Origin: Salegentibacter lacus | GTDB taxonomy: Bacteria > Bacteroidota > Bacteroidia > Flavobacteriales > Flavobacteriaceae | Assembly (NCBI RefSeq): GCF_020164555.1 | Contig: NZ_JAIQZB010000010.1 | Location: 100,459 to 164,458 of the forward strand | Length of the DNA stretch: 64,000 nt | Reading direction: 5' to 3' | Part shown: piece after piece, positions 47,290-56,663 of the stretch | How positions within the stretch are numbered: position 1 is the stretch's first letter | Layout of the letters: each line of letters starts with the position of its first letter | Position numbers and translations under genes: made by a program | The notes under the pieces: model-generated | The model's database searches: none | Told to the model about the DNA's origin: nothing | Seen by the model: only the letters and a program-made list of their open reading frames with translations

Positions 47290-48540
47290 ATGAAGGTTTT
47301 TAAGTTTGGAGGCGCATCGGTCAAAGATGCGGCAGGAGTAAGAAATGTTCAAAATGTATTAGAGAAAACCGGGAACGGCCCTAAGGTGATCGTGATTTCG
47401 GCTATGGGAAAAACCACCAATGCGCTCGAAATCGTTATTAAAGATTATCTTTTTGACAAGCAAATTCCCGAAAGTCTACAGGCTGTAGAAGATGCACATT
47501 TTGAGATTATCAATGAACTCTTTTCGCAAACCCAAGCTCCTATTTTCAATAAAATAAGTACACTTTTTGGAGAACTTAGAAATTTTCTTCAACATAATAA
47601 ATCAGAGCAATACGATTTTGTTTACGACCAGGTAATTTGCTACGGCGAACTGGTTTCTACGACCATAGTTAGTGAGTATCTCAATTCCCAAAACATAAAA
47701 AACAACTGGCTTGACGCCCGGCAATTTGTGAAAACAGATAGCGTTTACCGCGATGCCGGTGTAAACTGGGAAGAAACCCAGGAAGCTATTCAGCAAAATT
47801 TAAATATAAGTCAGATAAATATCACGCAGGGCTTTATTGGTTCAGATCCCAATAATTTCACCACCACGCTAGGACGGGAAGGAAGTGATTATACGGCAGC
47901 GATTTTTGCCTATTGCTTAAATGCTGAAAATGTAACTATTTGGAAAGATGTTCCCGGTGTTTTAAATGCCGATCCCCGAGAATTTCAAAATCCGGAATTA
48001 CTTCAGCAAATTTCTTATGAAGAAGCAATAGAACTGGCATTTTATGGTGCTTCTGTAATTCACCCAAAAACATTGCAGCCGCTGCAGCAGAAGGAAATTC
48101 CTTTGTTTGTAAAACCTTTTTTAAAGCCGGAAAGTACAGGAACAAAAGTTGGAAAGGGGCAACTTATTTTTCCGGAAATTCCTTGTTTTATTGTTAAAAA
48201 AGATCTGGTTTTAATTTCTCTTTCCACGTTGGATTTTTCATTTATGGTAGAAGAAAATATGAGTGAGATTTTTAGGCTTTTTCATTTGTATCAAATGAAA
48301 GTCGATTTAATCCAGAATTCTGCTATTAGTTTTTCGGTTTGTGTAGATAATAAATTCAACCAGTTAGAGAAATTACTTCAACATTTAAAGGCAAGATTTA
48401 AAGTGAGTTTTGTACCCGGTGTTTCTCTGTACACCATTCGGCATTTTAATGATGAAGCAATAAAAAGCCTTGAAAAAGACAAGGAAATTTTGCTAAAACA
48501 ACTTACACATAACACGCTTCAAATTGTCACCCGAAACTAA
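47290..48540 (+). CDS. Aspartate kinase
   Basis: First step of the lysine/threonine/methionine pathway. 416 residues: kinase domain with KFGGASV at 4-10 and GREGSDYTA near 198-206, then a degenerate ACT-like regulatory region (about 295-410). Single-function enzyme, not fused to homoserine dehydrogenase. Lies in a run GNAT-AK-OlsF with 5 and 10 bp gaps. Confidence 0.93.
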   Translation: MKVFKFGGASVKDAAGVRNVQNVLEKTGNGPKVIVISAMGKTTNALEIVIKDYLFDKQIPESLQAVEDAHFEIINELFSQTQAPIFNKISTLFGELRNFLQHNKSEQYDFVYDQVICYGELVSTTIVSEYLNSQNIKNNWLDARQFVKTDSVYRDAGVNWEETQEAIQQNLNISQINITQGFIGSDPNNFTTTLGREGSDYTAAIFAYCLNAENVTIWKDVPGVLNADPREFQNPELLQQISYEEAIELAFYGASVIHPKTLQPLQQKEIPLFVKPFLKPESTGTKVGKGQLIFPEIPCFIVKKDLVLISLSTLDFSFMVEENMSEIFRLFHLYQMKVDLIQNSAISFSVCVDNKFNQLEKLLQHLKARFKVSFVPGVSLYTIRHFNDEAIKSLEKDKEILLKQLTHNTLQIVTRN

Positions 48541-48550
48541 TTTTTATTAA

Positions 48551-50353
48551 ATGGGAATTGTAAGTGCCAGGGAAGTTGCCAAAGTGATGAACCTTGAGAA
48601 ACTTGGCCCTTTTGGAACGTCAATGGGTTGGCTAATTCTGCGAACTACCAAACTTTCCAGGCTAAACAAAGAATACCAAAAACGAAAGAACCTAAGTGGA
48701 ATTGAATTTATAGATTCGATTTTAGAAGGTTTTGAGATCGATTTTGAAATTCCTGAAAAAGACCTGAAACGCATTCCAAAATCAGGTCCTTTTATCACTA
48801 TTTCCAATCATCCACTAGGTGGAATTGATGGAATGATTTTGATGAAATTATTACTAAACCAACGCCCCGATTATAAGGTGATTGCGAACTTTCTTTTGCA
48901 TCGTTTAGATCCGCTAAAGCCTTATATTATGCCGGTAAATCCGTTTGAGGATCATAAAGAAGCAAAATCGAGTTTAGGCGGAATTAAAGAAGCGATTTCC
49001 CATTTAAAAGAGGGCCACGCGCTGGGGATGTTTCCTGCGGGAGAGGTTTCTACCTATAAAGACAAAAAAATTATTGTAGATAAGCCCTGGGAACCGGCGG
49101 CGATGAAGCTTATTCAAAAAGCAAAAGTTCCGGTAGTGCCTATTTATTTTCACGCTAAAAATTCCACTTTTTTCTATAGGCTGGCTTCAATGAGCGATAT
49201 TTTTCGCACTGCCAAACTGCCCAGTGAAATGCTTACTCAGAAAAGAAGAAAAATTAAAGTAAGGATTGGAAATCCAATTTCGGTAGAAGATCAATTAGAA
49301 CACCCAAATCTGGAAACTTTTACGGCATTTTTACGCCGAAAAACCTATATGCTGGCTAATGTTTTTGAAAAGAAGAAGCTTTTCGAAAAAATTCCGAAGC
49401 ATTTGAAACTTCCAAAATCTCCAAAAAAGATCGCGGAAGAAACGGCTAAAGCTCTAATGGAAATCGAAGTCGAGAATTGCCGCCAAATGGACAAGCGTTT
49501 ACTGTCCAGTAAAAATTACGAAGTTTTTTTAGCGAAAAAAGAAGTGATCCCACATATCGTAGCCGAACTGGGAAGGTTACGGGAAATCACCTTTAGGGAA
49601 ATTGGCGAAGGCACGAACAAGGCCACCGATCTTGACAAATTTGACGATTACTACTACCACCTGTTTTTATGGGATAACGAAGCAAAAAAAGTAGCCGGAG
49701 CATACCGTATGGGAATGGGAAATGAAATTTATGCCAGGCGCGGGATTGATGGATTTTACCTTCAGGAACTATTCAGGTTTGAGCCGGAATTGCATAAAAT
49801 GATGAGTCAGTCTATAGAAATGGGTCGGGCATTTATTATTAAAGAATATCAGCAAAAACCAATGCCCCTGTTTTTGCTCTGGAAAGGAATTGTGCACTGT
49901 ACACTGCGTTTTCCGGAGCATAAATATCTTATTGGCGGGGTGAGCATAAGCAATAAATTTTCAAATTTTTCCAAGTCGCTGATGATCGAGTTTATGAAAT
50001 CGCATTACTATGATCCTTATGTTGCGCAATATATTAAGCCAAAAAAAGAGTTCAAGGTAAAATTAAAAGACGCCGATAAAGATTTTGTTTTTGAGGCCAG
50101 TGAAGCCGATCTCAATAAATTCGACAAGATTATTGATGAAATTGAACCCGAAAATATGCGCTTACCGGTTTTGATAAAAAAATACATCAAGCAAAACGCG
50201 AAAGTGGTCGCTTTTAATGTAGATCCGCTTTTCAATAACGCGGTAGATGGCTTGATGTACATTAGGATTGAAGATTTACCGGAAAGCACTGTAAAACCAG
50301 TGATGGAGGAATTTCAGAAAGAACTGGAAGCAAAGTTCAATTCTGCACATTAA
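48551..50353 (+). CDS. Bifunctional acyltransferase, OlsF-like ornithine/aminolipid synthase
   Basis: 600 residues with two acyltransferase domains. N-terminal half (about 60-290) is PlsC-like: NHPLGGIDG (hemolysin-type H-x5-D motif) and FPAGEVS. C-terminal half (about 320-510) is a GNAT/OlsB-type N-acyltransferase: GAYRMGMGNEIY, YLQELFRF. The same fusion in OlsF of Flavobacterium and Serratia makes ornithine lipids from an amino acid and two acyl-ACPs. Head group (ornithine, glycine or other) cannot be told from sequence. Confidence 0.85.
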   Translation: MGIVSAREVAKVMNLEKLGPFGTSMGWLILRTTKLSRLNKEYQKRKNLSGIEFIDSILEGFEIDFEIPEKDLKRIPKSGPFITISNHPLGGIDGMILMKLLLNQRPDYKVIANFLLHRLDPLKPYIMPVNPFEDHKEAKSSLGGIKEAISHLKEGHALGMFPAGEVSTYKDKKIIVDKPWEPAAMKLIQKAKVPVVPIYFHAKNSTFFYRLASMSDIFRTAKLPSEMLTQKRRKIKVRIGNPISVEDQLEHPNLETFTAFLRRKTYMLANVFEKKKLFEKIPKHLKLPKSPKKIAEETAKALMEIEVENCRQMDKRLLSSKNYEVFLAKKEVIPHIVAELGRLREITFREIGEGTNKATDLDKFDDYYYHLFLWDNEAKKVAGAYRMGMGNEIYARRGIDGFYLQELFRFEPELHKMMSQSIEMGRAFIIKEYQQKPMPLFLLWKGIVHCTLRFPEHKYLIGGVSISNKFSNFSKSLMIEFMKSHYYDPYVAQYIKPKKEFKVKLKDADKDFVFEASEADLNKFDKIIDEIEPENMRLPVLIKKYIKQNAKVVAFNVDPLFNNAVDGLMYIRIEDLPESTVKPVMEEFQKELEAKFNSAH

Positions 50354-50440
50354 GCTGTTAATTTCATGTTATTCTGAAGTATTCGCTATGAAGGCTTTCA
50401 ATTCATCCTTATCTTCAAACTGTATAAAATTTAAAAAAAA

Positions 50441-51091
50441 ATGGAAAAGATATTAATAGCCGGTTCTACCGGACAAACAGGAAAAAGGGTAATTGAAATT
50501 TTAAATAATACCGAGCATTTTAAGCCAATCGCGATGATTCGTAAAGAGGAGCAAAAGCAAATCTTTGACGACATGGAGGTCGAAAGCGTGATGGCAGATC
50601 TTGAAGGCGATGTAGAACACGCTTTTAAAGGAATTGACCGTGTGATTTTTGCCGCAGGTTCTGGTGGTAGCACCGGCCCCGACAAAACCACGGCGGTAGA
50701 CCAGGAAGGTGCCAAAAAAATGGTTGATGCCGCCAAGAAATTCAATGTGAAAAAATTCATTATGCTTAGCGCTATGGGAACCGACAAGCCTGAAGAAGGT
50801 GGAGACCTGGAACATTACCTAAGAGCGAAAAAAGAAGCCGATGATTATTTAGTGGATAGCGGAATTGTTTATACCATCGTGCAACCCGGCCGACTTACCG
50901 ACGACATGGGACTCGCTAAAGTAAAACTTGCCCTTAAATTGGAAGAACGCGGAGAAATTTCTCGAGACGATGTGGCGTTCTTATTAGTGATGTGCCTTGC
51001 GGATCCTTTAGGGAAAAATATGGCATTCCAGGCGCTTGAAGGAGAAGAATCGATTAAATCTGCACTTATAGAATTGAGTCAGAATAATTAA
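50441..51091 (+). CDS. NAD(P)-binding SDR-like protein (YwnB/YhfK type)
   Basis: 216-residue atypical short-chain dehydrogenase with the nucleotide loop AGSTGQTGKRV at 6-16. It lacks the classical YxxxK pair, as is usual in this NmrA/flavin-reductase-like group. Activity unknown. Confidence 0.88.
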   Translation: MEKILIAGSTGQTGKRVIEILNNTEHFKPIAMIRKEEQKQIFDDMEVESVMADLEGDVEHAFKGIDRVIFAAGSGGSTGPDKTTAVDQEGAKKMVDAAKKFNVKKFIMLSAMGTDKPEEGGDLEHYLRAKKEADDYLVDSGIVYTIVQPGRLTDDMGLAKVKLALKLEERGEISRDDVAFLLVMCLADPLGKNMAFQALEGEESIKSALIELSQNN

Positions 51092-51120
51092 TAGAATTTT
51101 CACAAAATAACTTTTTATAT

Positions 51121-51196
51121 AAATGCTGTTTGATAATTCAAGTCATCCTGAACTTGTTTCAGGATCTACTATGTGATAATATATCAAACAGCATTT
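51121..51196. terminator. Terminator-like hairpin with a repeat element in its loop
   Basis: Perfect 15-bp arms (51121-51135 and 51182-51196), AAATGCTGTTTGATA and its complement, followed by a T-run at 51194-51199. The 46-nt loop contains a complete family-C repeat. It lies between two converging genes. Confidence 0.8.
51143..51168. repeat. Dispersed repeat family C, copy 2 (nested in a terminator loop)
   Basis: TCATCCTGAACTTG then TTTCAGGATCTA; arms TCCTGAA/TTCAGGA. Lies wholly within the loop of the 15-bp hairpin. Confidence 0.8.
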
Positions 51197-51202
51197 TTTA
51201 TT

Positions 51203-51619
51203 TTATAGATTATCATTTACAAACTTTTCGCACCAGACTTTAATTTCATTTCGGGTGGTTTTAAAAGCCTCCTGAATAACTTCTTCTGAACCCTCTACTT
51301 TTGAAGGATCTTTAAAATTCTGATGTAACCTTACAGCATTTTTTGAAGGAATAAACGGACAATTCTCATTCGCGTGATCACAAACCGTGATTATAAAATC
51401 GAATTCTACATCCTTATATTCATCTACATGATTGCTGGTGTGATAGGAAATATCCAGTCCATCATCTTTCATTATTGCCACCGCTTTTTTATTTAAACCG
51501 TGGGTTTCAATTCCTGCGCTGTAAATTTTAGCTTTATTTTTAGCAAAATGCTCTAAATAGCCATGCGCCATCTGGCTTCTGCAGGAATTTCCGGTACAAA
51601 GTACAAGTACGTTTTTCAT
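51203..51619 (-). CDS. arsC: Arsenate reductase / low-molecular-weight phosphatase ArsC
   Basis: 138 residues of the thioredoxin-coupled ArsC/LMW-PTPase fold. P-loop CTGNSCR (C8-x5-R14); further Cys residues in FIITVCDHANENCPF near 78-92 fit the ArsC cascade. Start chosen at ATG 51619 (MKNVLVLC); the longer frame runs into the upstream gene. Overlaps nothing vital but starts 12 nt before the DUF6428 stop. Product reduces arsenate to arsenite, or dephosphorylates proteins. Confidence 0.88.
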   Translation of the reverse strand: MKNVLVLCTGNSCRSQMAHGYLEHFAKNKAKIYSAGIETHGLNKKAVAIMKDDGLDISYHTSNHVDEYKDVEFDFIITVCDHANENCPFIPSKNAVRLHQNFKDPSKVEGSEEVIQEAFKTTRNEIKVWCEKFVNDNL

Positions 51620-51630
51620 AAAGATTTGTT

Positions 51631-52116
51631 TTAGCAACAACCGCCGCCGGGTGCACATTCGTTTACGGCAACTTCCTCCGGTTGAGCCACGCCACAGGTT
51701 TCTTTCGCTTTACAGTCGGTTGGATTTATGTCCAGTTTTATTAATAGATTTCCGTTTTTAATCAAAAATCCGGTCACGAATAATTGAGCGGTATGAAAGT
51801 TTGCATTGCTATATTCAAACTTTACCTCAGCTTCCAAATCGTAAGCTTTCATCTGGCCAACTTTATCTAAAATCGACATAGCTTTGGCAGTTTTCATAAA
51901 CTCTGTTTTTCCAATTTCTTCCGGACTTTCCCATAACTGAATAATGGTTTCGTTCCAGGCATCGGTTCCCGCACCACAGTCTACTGAATCAATTTTTAGA
52001 TGTTTTACTTCGGTAATGTGATAATTTGCGCCAACCAGTAAGTTGGGCGCGTACTCGAACAACAATGGTTTTTCCTGATGCTGTTTTAGCAAATCGAATA
52101 ATTCTGATGTTTTCAT
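51631..52116 (-). CDS. DUF6428 family protein
   Basis: 161 residues, C-terminus Cys-rich (PTDCKAKETCG and ending CAPGGGCC), which could bind thiophilic metal or arsenite. Such genes usually sit between arsR and arsC in Bacteroidota, and it is upstream of arsC here. Function unknown. An ArsR-type operator lies just before its start. Confidence 0.8.
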   Translation of the reverse strand: MKTSELFDLLKQHQEKPLLFEYAPNLLVGANYHITEVKHLKIDSVDCGAGTDAWNETIIQLWESPEEIGKTEFMKTAKAMSILDKVGQMKAYDLEAEVKFEYSNANFHTAQLFVTGFLIKNGNLLIKLDINPTDCKAKETCGVAQPEEVAVNECAPGGGCC

Positions 52117-52133
52117 ATTCTAAAGATTTATAT

Positions 52134-52149
52134 ATCGCAATATTACGAT
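52134..52149. promoter_or_regulatory. ArsR-like operator before DUF6428-arsC
   Basis: ATCGCAATATTACGAT: a 16-bp palindrome with one mismatched pair, centred on AATATT, 17 bp before the start codon. On the minus strand its centre gives TAATATTG, one base from TAnnTTTG, so a bound repressor would block the promoter. Confidence 0.55.
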
Positions 52150-52218
52150 TAATAGGAATTAGAAAGAAAAAGAATTTAATATTTTTTTCAGTTTATACTT
52201 AAAAAAGAAGGTTTTAGC

Positions 52219-52605
52219 TTACAGAAAAGCCTTATCGTTTGGTTCCCAGAGCTCTATTTTATTACCCTCTAAATCCATAATCCAACCAAACTTTCCTTCT
52301 TCCACCTTTTGAATTTCGTCCATTACCTCTACACCTTCACCTTTTAAGGTTTCCAGTAATTCTTCTAGATTTTCCACGCGGTAATTCATCATAAAATCTT
52401 TTTCTGAAGGCTTAAAATGTTCGGTGTCTTCTTTAAAAGGACTCCATTGGGTTGAGCATTTATTCCCGTTCTCATCCATCCACCAAAAAGTACAACCCCA
52501 TTGATCGGTATTTAAGCCTAAATGTTTGCTATACCATTCCTTTACCGCTTTCGGATCTTTGGTTTTAAAGAAAACCCCGCCAATTCCTGTGACTCTTTTA
52601 TTCAT
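52219..52605 (-). CDS. VOC family (glyoxalase-fold) protein
   Basis: 128 residues with paired beta-alpha-beta-beta-beta modules: VFFKTKDPKAVKEWYSKHLGL and FGWIMDLEGNKIELWEP. The C-terminal metal Glu (IELWEP) is present. Substrate unknown; possibly a resistance or isomerase enzyme. Confidence 0.85.
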   Translation of the reverse strand: MNKRVTGIGGVFFKTKDPKAVKEWYSKHLGLNTDQWGCTFWWMDENGNKCSTQWSPFKEDTEHFKPSEKDFMMNYRVENLEELLETLKGEGVEVMDEIQKVEEGKFGWIMDLEGNKIELWEPNDKAFL

Positions 52606-52664
52606 ATTTTCTGAATTAATTTTTCTGAAAATACGATAATTCAGTTTAAGTTTTAAATTATGAA

Positions 52665-52704
52665 CGTCATTACAATCCCAATAATTATCAGGACTGTAAT
52701 GACG
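52665..52704. repeat. Short inverted repeat related to family B
   Basis: Perfect 10-bp arms CGTCATTACA and TGTAATGACG with a 20-nt loop containing ATAATTATC. Looks like an internally deleted family-B element. Confidence 0.65.
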
Positions 52705-52741
52705 AAAATTTACTGTTTCAAGGGATAAATATTTAAGATAT

Positions 52742-52770
52742 TAGATTCTGAAATAAATTCAGAATGACGG
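52742..52770. repeat. Dispersed repeat family C, copy 3
   Basis: Reverse orientation: TAGATTCTGAAATAAATTC then AGAATGACGG. Directly past the 2-hydroxyacid dehydrogenase stop, 40 bp from the family-B-like repeat. Confidence 0.65.
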
Positions 52771-52776
52771 AAGAAA

Positions 52777-53757
52777 TTACTTCCCTTCCCCTTTTCCAAA
52801 TTTATCGATGATCTTACCGGCGATTACACTGGCGAGACGTTCATGAGATTCTTTGGTCCAACCCGCCACGTGCGGACTCAAAATCACATTATTCAAAAAC
52901 ATAAGTTCTCGCATAGCATCAGGAATTTGATTCTCAATACTCAGCGAAACGTTCTTTTTGTTAGAAAAAAGACTTTCAAAAGAAGCCTTTTCATATTCCA
53001 GAACATCCAGGCCTGCACCAAGTACACGACCGTCTTTTAGTGCATCTACAAGATCCGCTGTAACTACGTTTTTACCGCGAGCGGTATTTATAAACCAAAA
53101 AGGCTTTTTATAAGCATCGATGAATTCTTTATTGATCATTTGATCGGTCTCCGGTGTCCAAGGGGTGTGCAAGCTCACCACATCACATTTCTCCCTAAAT
53201 TCTTCCAAAGAGACCTGACGCACATTTTCATCGCCTACACCGTCTTTAATATCGTAGCAAAGAACTTCAACCTCAAATCCGCGTAACTTTTTAGCGAAGG
53301 CTTTTCCCATATTTCCGTAGCCAATGATTCCCACAGTTTTACCATCTAATTCCAAACCACGGTTTTCTTCCCGATGCCAAAGACCTTCGCGAACTTCCCT
53401 ATCGGCTTTATTCAATCTATTAAAAAGGGAAAGTAACATGCCAAGAGTATGTTCACCAACGGCATTTCGGTTTCCTTCGGGTGCAGAAAATAAGGTGATT
53501 CCGTGTTCTTCAGCGTATTCCACATCAATATTTTCAAGGCCCGCTCCTACTCTAGCGATAAATTTTAAATTGGGCGCACCATCTATAAATTCTTTATCGA
53601 TTGTATAACGACTTCTAATCACTATCCCGTCATATAAATGCTGGTTTTCCAGGGTTTCCTCCCGCGATTGCGAGAAACCTTCAATATTGTGATGCCCTGC
53701 ATCGTCTAGTTGTTTGATTAAAGTTGGGTGATTGGTATCTGAATGTAAAATAATCAT
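52777..53757 (-). CDS. D-2-hydroxyacid dehydrogenase (phosphoglycerate dehydrogenase-like)
   Basis: 326 residues. NAD-binding GIIGYGNMGKA near 145-155; catalytic Arg in NTARGKNV near 233; catalytic His in LSPHVAGWTKES near 298. No ACT domain, so shorter than classical SerA. Could serve serine synthesis or act on another 2-hydroxyacid. Confidence 0.88.
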   Translation of the reverse strand: MIILHSDTNHPTLIKQLDDAGHHNIEGFSQSREETLENQHLYDGIVIRSRYTIDKEFIDGAPNLKFIARVGAGLENIDVEYAEEHGITLFSAPEGNRNAVGEHTLGMLLSLFNRLNKADREVREGLWHREENRGLELDGKTVGIIGYGNMGKAFAKKLRGFEVEVLCYDIKDGVGDENVRQVSLEEFREKCDVVSLHTPWTPETDQMINKEFIDAYKKPFWFINTARGKNVVTADLVDALKDGRVLGAGLDVLEYEKASFESLFSNKKNVSLSIENQIPDAMRELMFLNNVILSPHVAGWTKESHERLASVIAGKIIDKFGKGEGK

Positions 53758-54181
53758 TGCTCTAAAATTGAGTTTTTATTTTTTTTAAAATAACGCCCGC
53801 CGGGAGAAAGCTCAAAAACTGGCTTTTTCCTCATTACAATAAAATTAAGTTTGAGAATGGATGATGTATGTTGAAATGAAGGCGGTTTCATTTGTTTACT
53901 CACTGAGTGAGATTTATATGAGACTGTCTGCAAAGTTTATTGAATCGTCATCCTGAATTTGTTTCAGAGCTTGCTCCGAAATTTATTCGGAGATCTAAGT
54001 TTATAATAATTCAAACATGTTAGAAGCTGAAACAAGTTCAGCTTGACGCCAATAGACCCAATTGAACAGCCTGATTTGGGTTTCAAATTAGTTTCTCGAA
54101 AGATATTAATCGAGGTTTTTTAATCACAAAACCCCAAAGTTAAAGAATGATTTTTAAAACATAAAGCCTGAAGCCTTTTAG
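53758..54181. other. 424-bp non-coding gap with repeats
   Basis: No gene is seen. It holds an inverted repeat AAATGAA/TTCATTT near 53874-53895, a palindrome CTCACTGAGTGAG near 53902, and two family-C elements described separately. The upstream promoter of the dehydrogenase gene should lie near 53760-53810 but no clear box was found. Confidence 0.6.
53946..54048. repeat. Composite of two inverted family-C repeats
   Basis: First unit at 53946-53996 starts CGTCATCCTGAATTTG and carries an extra hairpin (CTCCGAAATTTATTCGGAG). Second unit at 54021-54048 is inverted and ends TTCAGCTTGACG. Together they could fold into one long structure. Confidence 0.7.
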
Positions 54182-55531
54182 TTAAAAGCCAAGCACTAAT
54201 TTAGAAATATAGAAAAAGAGGAAAATCCCGAAGATATCATTACTGGTGGTAATAAAAGGTCCCGTTGCAATCGCAGGATCAATCCCCTGTTTATTTAAAA
54301 TGATTGGCACAAAAGTCCCCACCAACGCAGCCACTATAATTACTGCAAGTAAGGATGAGGCTATGGTAATGCTAACCAATTGATCCTGGCCTACAATAAA
54401 CCCAAAAAGCATAACCAGGATTCCCAAAGCAACTCCATTTATTAAGCTAAGTCCCACTTCTTTAATTAAGCGCTGTAATAAACTACCTCTTAAATTGTCA
54501 TTTGCAAGTCCCTGTACAATAATCGCGCTGGATTGTACTCCAACATTTCCTGCCATTGCGGCTATTAAAGGGGTGAAAAAGAATAAAATTGGAAATTGTT
54601 CCAGAGCTTCTTCAAAACCTTTCATTATGTAAACACTTCCCAACCCGCCAAAAAGGCCTAGTACCAACCAGGGCAAACGCGCCCTTGTTAATCTTAAAAG
54701 ACTATCATCGGCTTCTACAGATTCAGAAATACCAGAAGCCATCTGGTAATCTTTTTCAGCTTCTTCTTTTATAAAATCTACAATATCATCAATGGTGATC
54801 CTTCCCACAAGGCGGCCCATTTCATCTACCACTGGAATTGCTTCCAGGTCATATTTTTGCATTATCCGGGCTACTTCCTCTCCTTCGGTATGCACCGTTA
54901 CATAATCTACCTGCGGAATATACACATCCTGGATATTCGCGTGGCTGGGTGCAGTAAGTAAATCTTTAAGCGAAAGCCTTCCTTTAAGTTTATTTTTATC
55001 GTCTACTACATAAATGGAATGTACGCGGGTCACATTTTCAGCCTGTTCGCGCATCTCGGTCATACAGCCGGTCACACTCCAGTTCTCGTTAACTTTTACG
55101 AGCTCTTTCGCCATTAGTCCACCGGCAGAATCCTCATCGTAACGTAGCAGTTCCACAATATTATCGGCGTGTTCCTCGTCTACGAGTTCGGCAATAACAT
55201 TTTGCTGACGCTCAGGAGAAAGTTCAGAAATGATATCGGCGGCATCATCGGTATCCATTTCTTCCAGTTCTTCGGCAATCTCTTTTGCCGAAAGCGTATC
55301 CAAAATACGTTCCCGAACCCCTTCTTCCAGCTCCATTAAAGCCTCGGCCGTTTTCTGGCTGTCCAGAAGCTTAACGATATACGTGGCTTCTTCTAAGGAA
55401 AGTTCTGTTAGAATTTCGGCAATATCAGCGTGGTGCACGTCTTCAAGGTGCAATAGCAATTCCTCATTATGTTCTTGCTCTATGAGGAACTGTAATTTTT
55501 CTATTAATTCACTACTGATTTGAAATTGCAT
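54182..55531 (-). CDS. mgtE: Magnesium transporter MgtE
   Basis: 449 residues: cytoplasmic MgtE-N superhelix (about 10-130, rich in [20 protein letters not shown] repeats), two CBS domains (about 135-255), and a five-helix channel domain (about 285-449) with the conserved [16 protein letters not shown]. The N domain senses Mg2+ and closes the pore. Its first 20 bp overlap the rsmA 3' end. Confidence 0.96.
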   Translation of the reverse strand: MQFQISSELIEKLQFLIEQEHNEELLLHLEDVHHADIAEILTELSLEEATYIVKLLDSQKTAEALMELEEGVRERILDTLSAKEIAEELEEMDTDDAADIISELSPERQQNVIAELVDEEHADNIVELLRYDEDSAGGLMAKELVKVNENWSVTGCMTEMREQAENVTRVHSIYVVDDKNKLKGRLSLKDLLTAPSHANIQDVYIPQVDYVTVHTEGEEVARIMQKYDLEAIPVVDEMGRLVGRITIDDIVDFIKEEAEKDYQMASGISESVEADDSLLRLTRARLPWLVLGLFGGLGSVYIMKGFEEALEQFPILFFFTPLIAAMAGNVGVQSSAIIVQGLANDNLRGSLLQRLIKEVGLSLINGVALGILVMLFGFIVGQDQLVSITIASSLLAVIIVAALVGTFVPIILNKQGIDPAIATGPFITTSNDIFGIFLFFYISKLVLGF

Positions 55532-56342
55532 ACGGCTGAATTTTAAGGGTCAAATCTATAAATTCCTGATAACCGAGTTGCTCAGGACGTTTGTCAAATA
55601 TAGTATCTTCCCTTAAATTATCGGGTAAATCGAAAGTTTTTAAACTGTTGCGCATTGTCTTTCTACGCTGCTGAAATGCTGTTTTGACTACCCTAAAAAA
55701 AAGTTTTTCGTCACACGGAAGGCTAAAATCTTCTTTCCGAATTAATCGCAGCACACCGCTTTCTACTTTTGGCGGCGGATTGAATACTGAAGGCGGCACT
55801 GTAAACAAGTATTCAGCTTCGTAAAAGGCCTGCACCAGCACCGAAAGAATTCCGTAGGTTTTATTGCCTTCTTTCCCACAAATTCGCTGGGCAACTTCCT
55901 TTTGAAACATTCCCGAAAACTCAGGAATCTGGTGTTTTAATTCTAAAACTTTAAAAACGATTTGCGTTGAAATATTGTACGGAAAATTCCCAATTACGGC
56001 AAAAGCCTCATCGCGAAAAGTGGTTCCCACATCATATTTAAGAAAATCGAATTGATGAATTCTATCTTCTAGTTGCGGATAATGTTCCTGAAGATAAGCG
56101 ACGCTTTCAGTATCAATTTCTATTACGTGAACCTCAGTGTCCTGCTTTAGTAAATATTTGGTTAAAACGCCCATCCCGGGACCAATTTCCAAAACCTTAT
56201 TATAGCCTTTATAGCTAAGGGTTTCAGCTATTTGCTCTGCCACACTTTCATCGGTTAAAAAATGCTGGCCAAGATGTTTTTTTGCTCTTACCTCACCATC
56301 TTCATACTGTGAAGTTCTGGCTTTTTTCTTAAACTTCCCCAT
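55512..56342 (-). CDS. rsmA: 16S rRNA adenine dimethyltransferase RsmA (KsgA)
   Basis: Dimethylates the two adenines near the 3' end of 16S rRNA during 30S maturation. SAM motif [10 protein letters not shown] near 52-61 and catalytic NFPYN near 119-123 (variant of NLPY). 276 residues. The start is 3 bp after the DUF4286 stop. Confidence 0.96.
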   Translation of the reverse strand: MGKFKKKARTSQYEDGEVRAKKHLGQHFLTDESVAEQIAETLSYKGYNKVLEIGPGMGVLTKYLLKQDTEVHVIEIDTESVAYLQEHYPQLEDRIHQFDFLKYDVGTTFRDEAFAVIGNFPYNISTQIVFKVLELKHQIPEFSGMFQKEVAQRICGKEGNKTYGILSVLVQAFYEAEYLFTVPPSVFNPPPKVESGVLRLIRKEDFSLPCDEKLFFRVVKTAFQQRRKTMRNSLKTFDLPDNLREDTIFDKRPEQLGYQEFIDLTLKIQPYAISNQ

Positions 56343-56345
56343 AAA

Positions 56346-56654
56346 TTATTGCTCGCTAATTACCTGCATTTCGGTTCTAAAAGCCACGAATTTTCCTTCA
56401 AAAGCTTTGCTTTTTCCTCTTAACCTTTCGGCATCTTCTTCGTAATATTTCTCCAATTCAGCTTTATTTTCAGCGGTGTATTGAACAGAATATGTAATGC
56501 CGCCCATAGCTTCGGTCACCATCACGCGGGTCATTAAAGCTTTTTTGAATTTTCCCGTATTCAGCATTTCAGGGATATGCTCTTCTTTCATCCATTTCAC
56601 CCAATCGTCGTGAATAGCTTCTTCAATATTTATGGTTACGTTATATATGTACAT
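56346..56654 (-). CDS. DUF4286 family protein
   Basis: 102 residues; ferredoxin-like antiparallel fold expected (YIYNVTINIEEAIHDDWVKWM). DUF4286 is a small Bacteroidota family near rsmA; function unknown. Confidence 0.88.
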   Translation of the reverse strand: MYIYNVTINIEEAIHDDWVKWMKEEHIPEMLNTGKFKKALMTRVMVTEAMGGITYSVQYTAENKAELEKYYEEDAERLRGKSKAFEGKFVAFRTEMQVISEQ

Positions 56655-56663
56655 GTTGATTTT

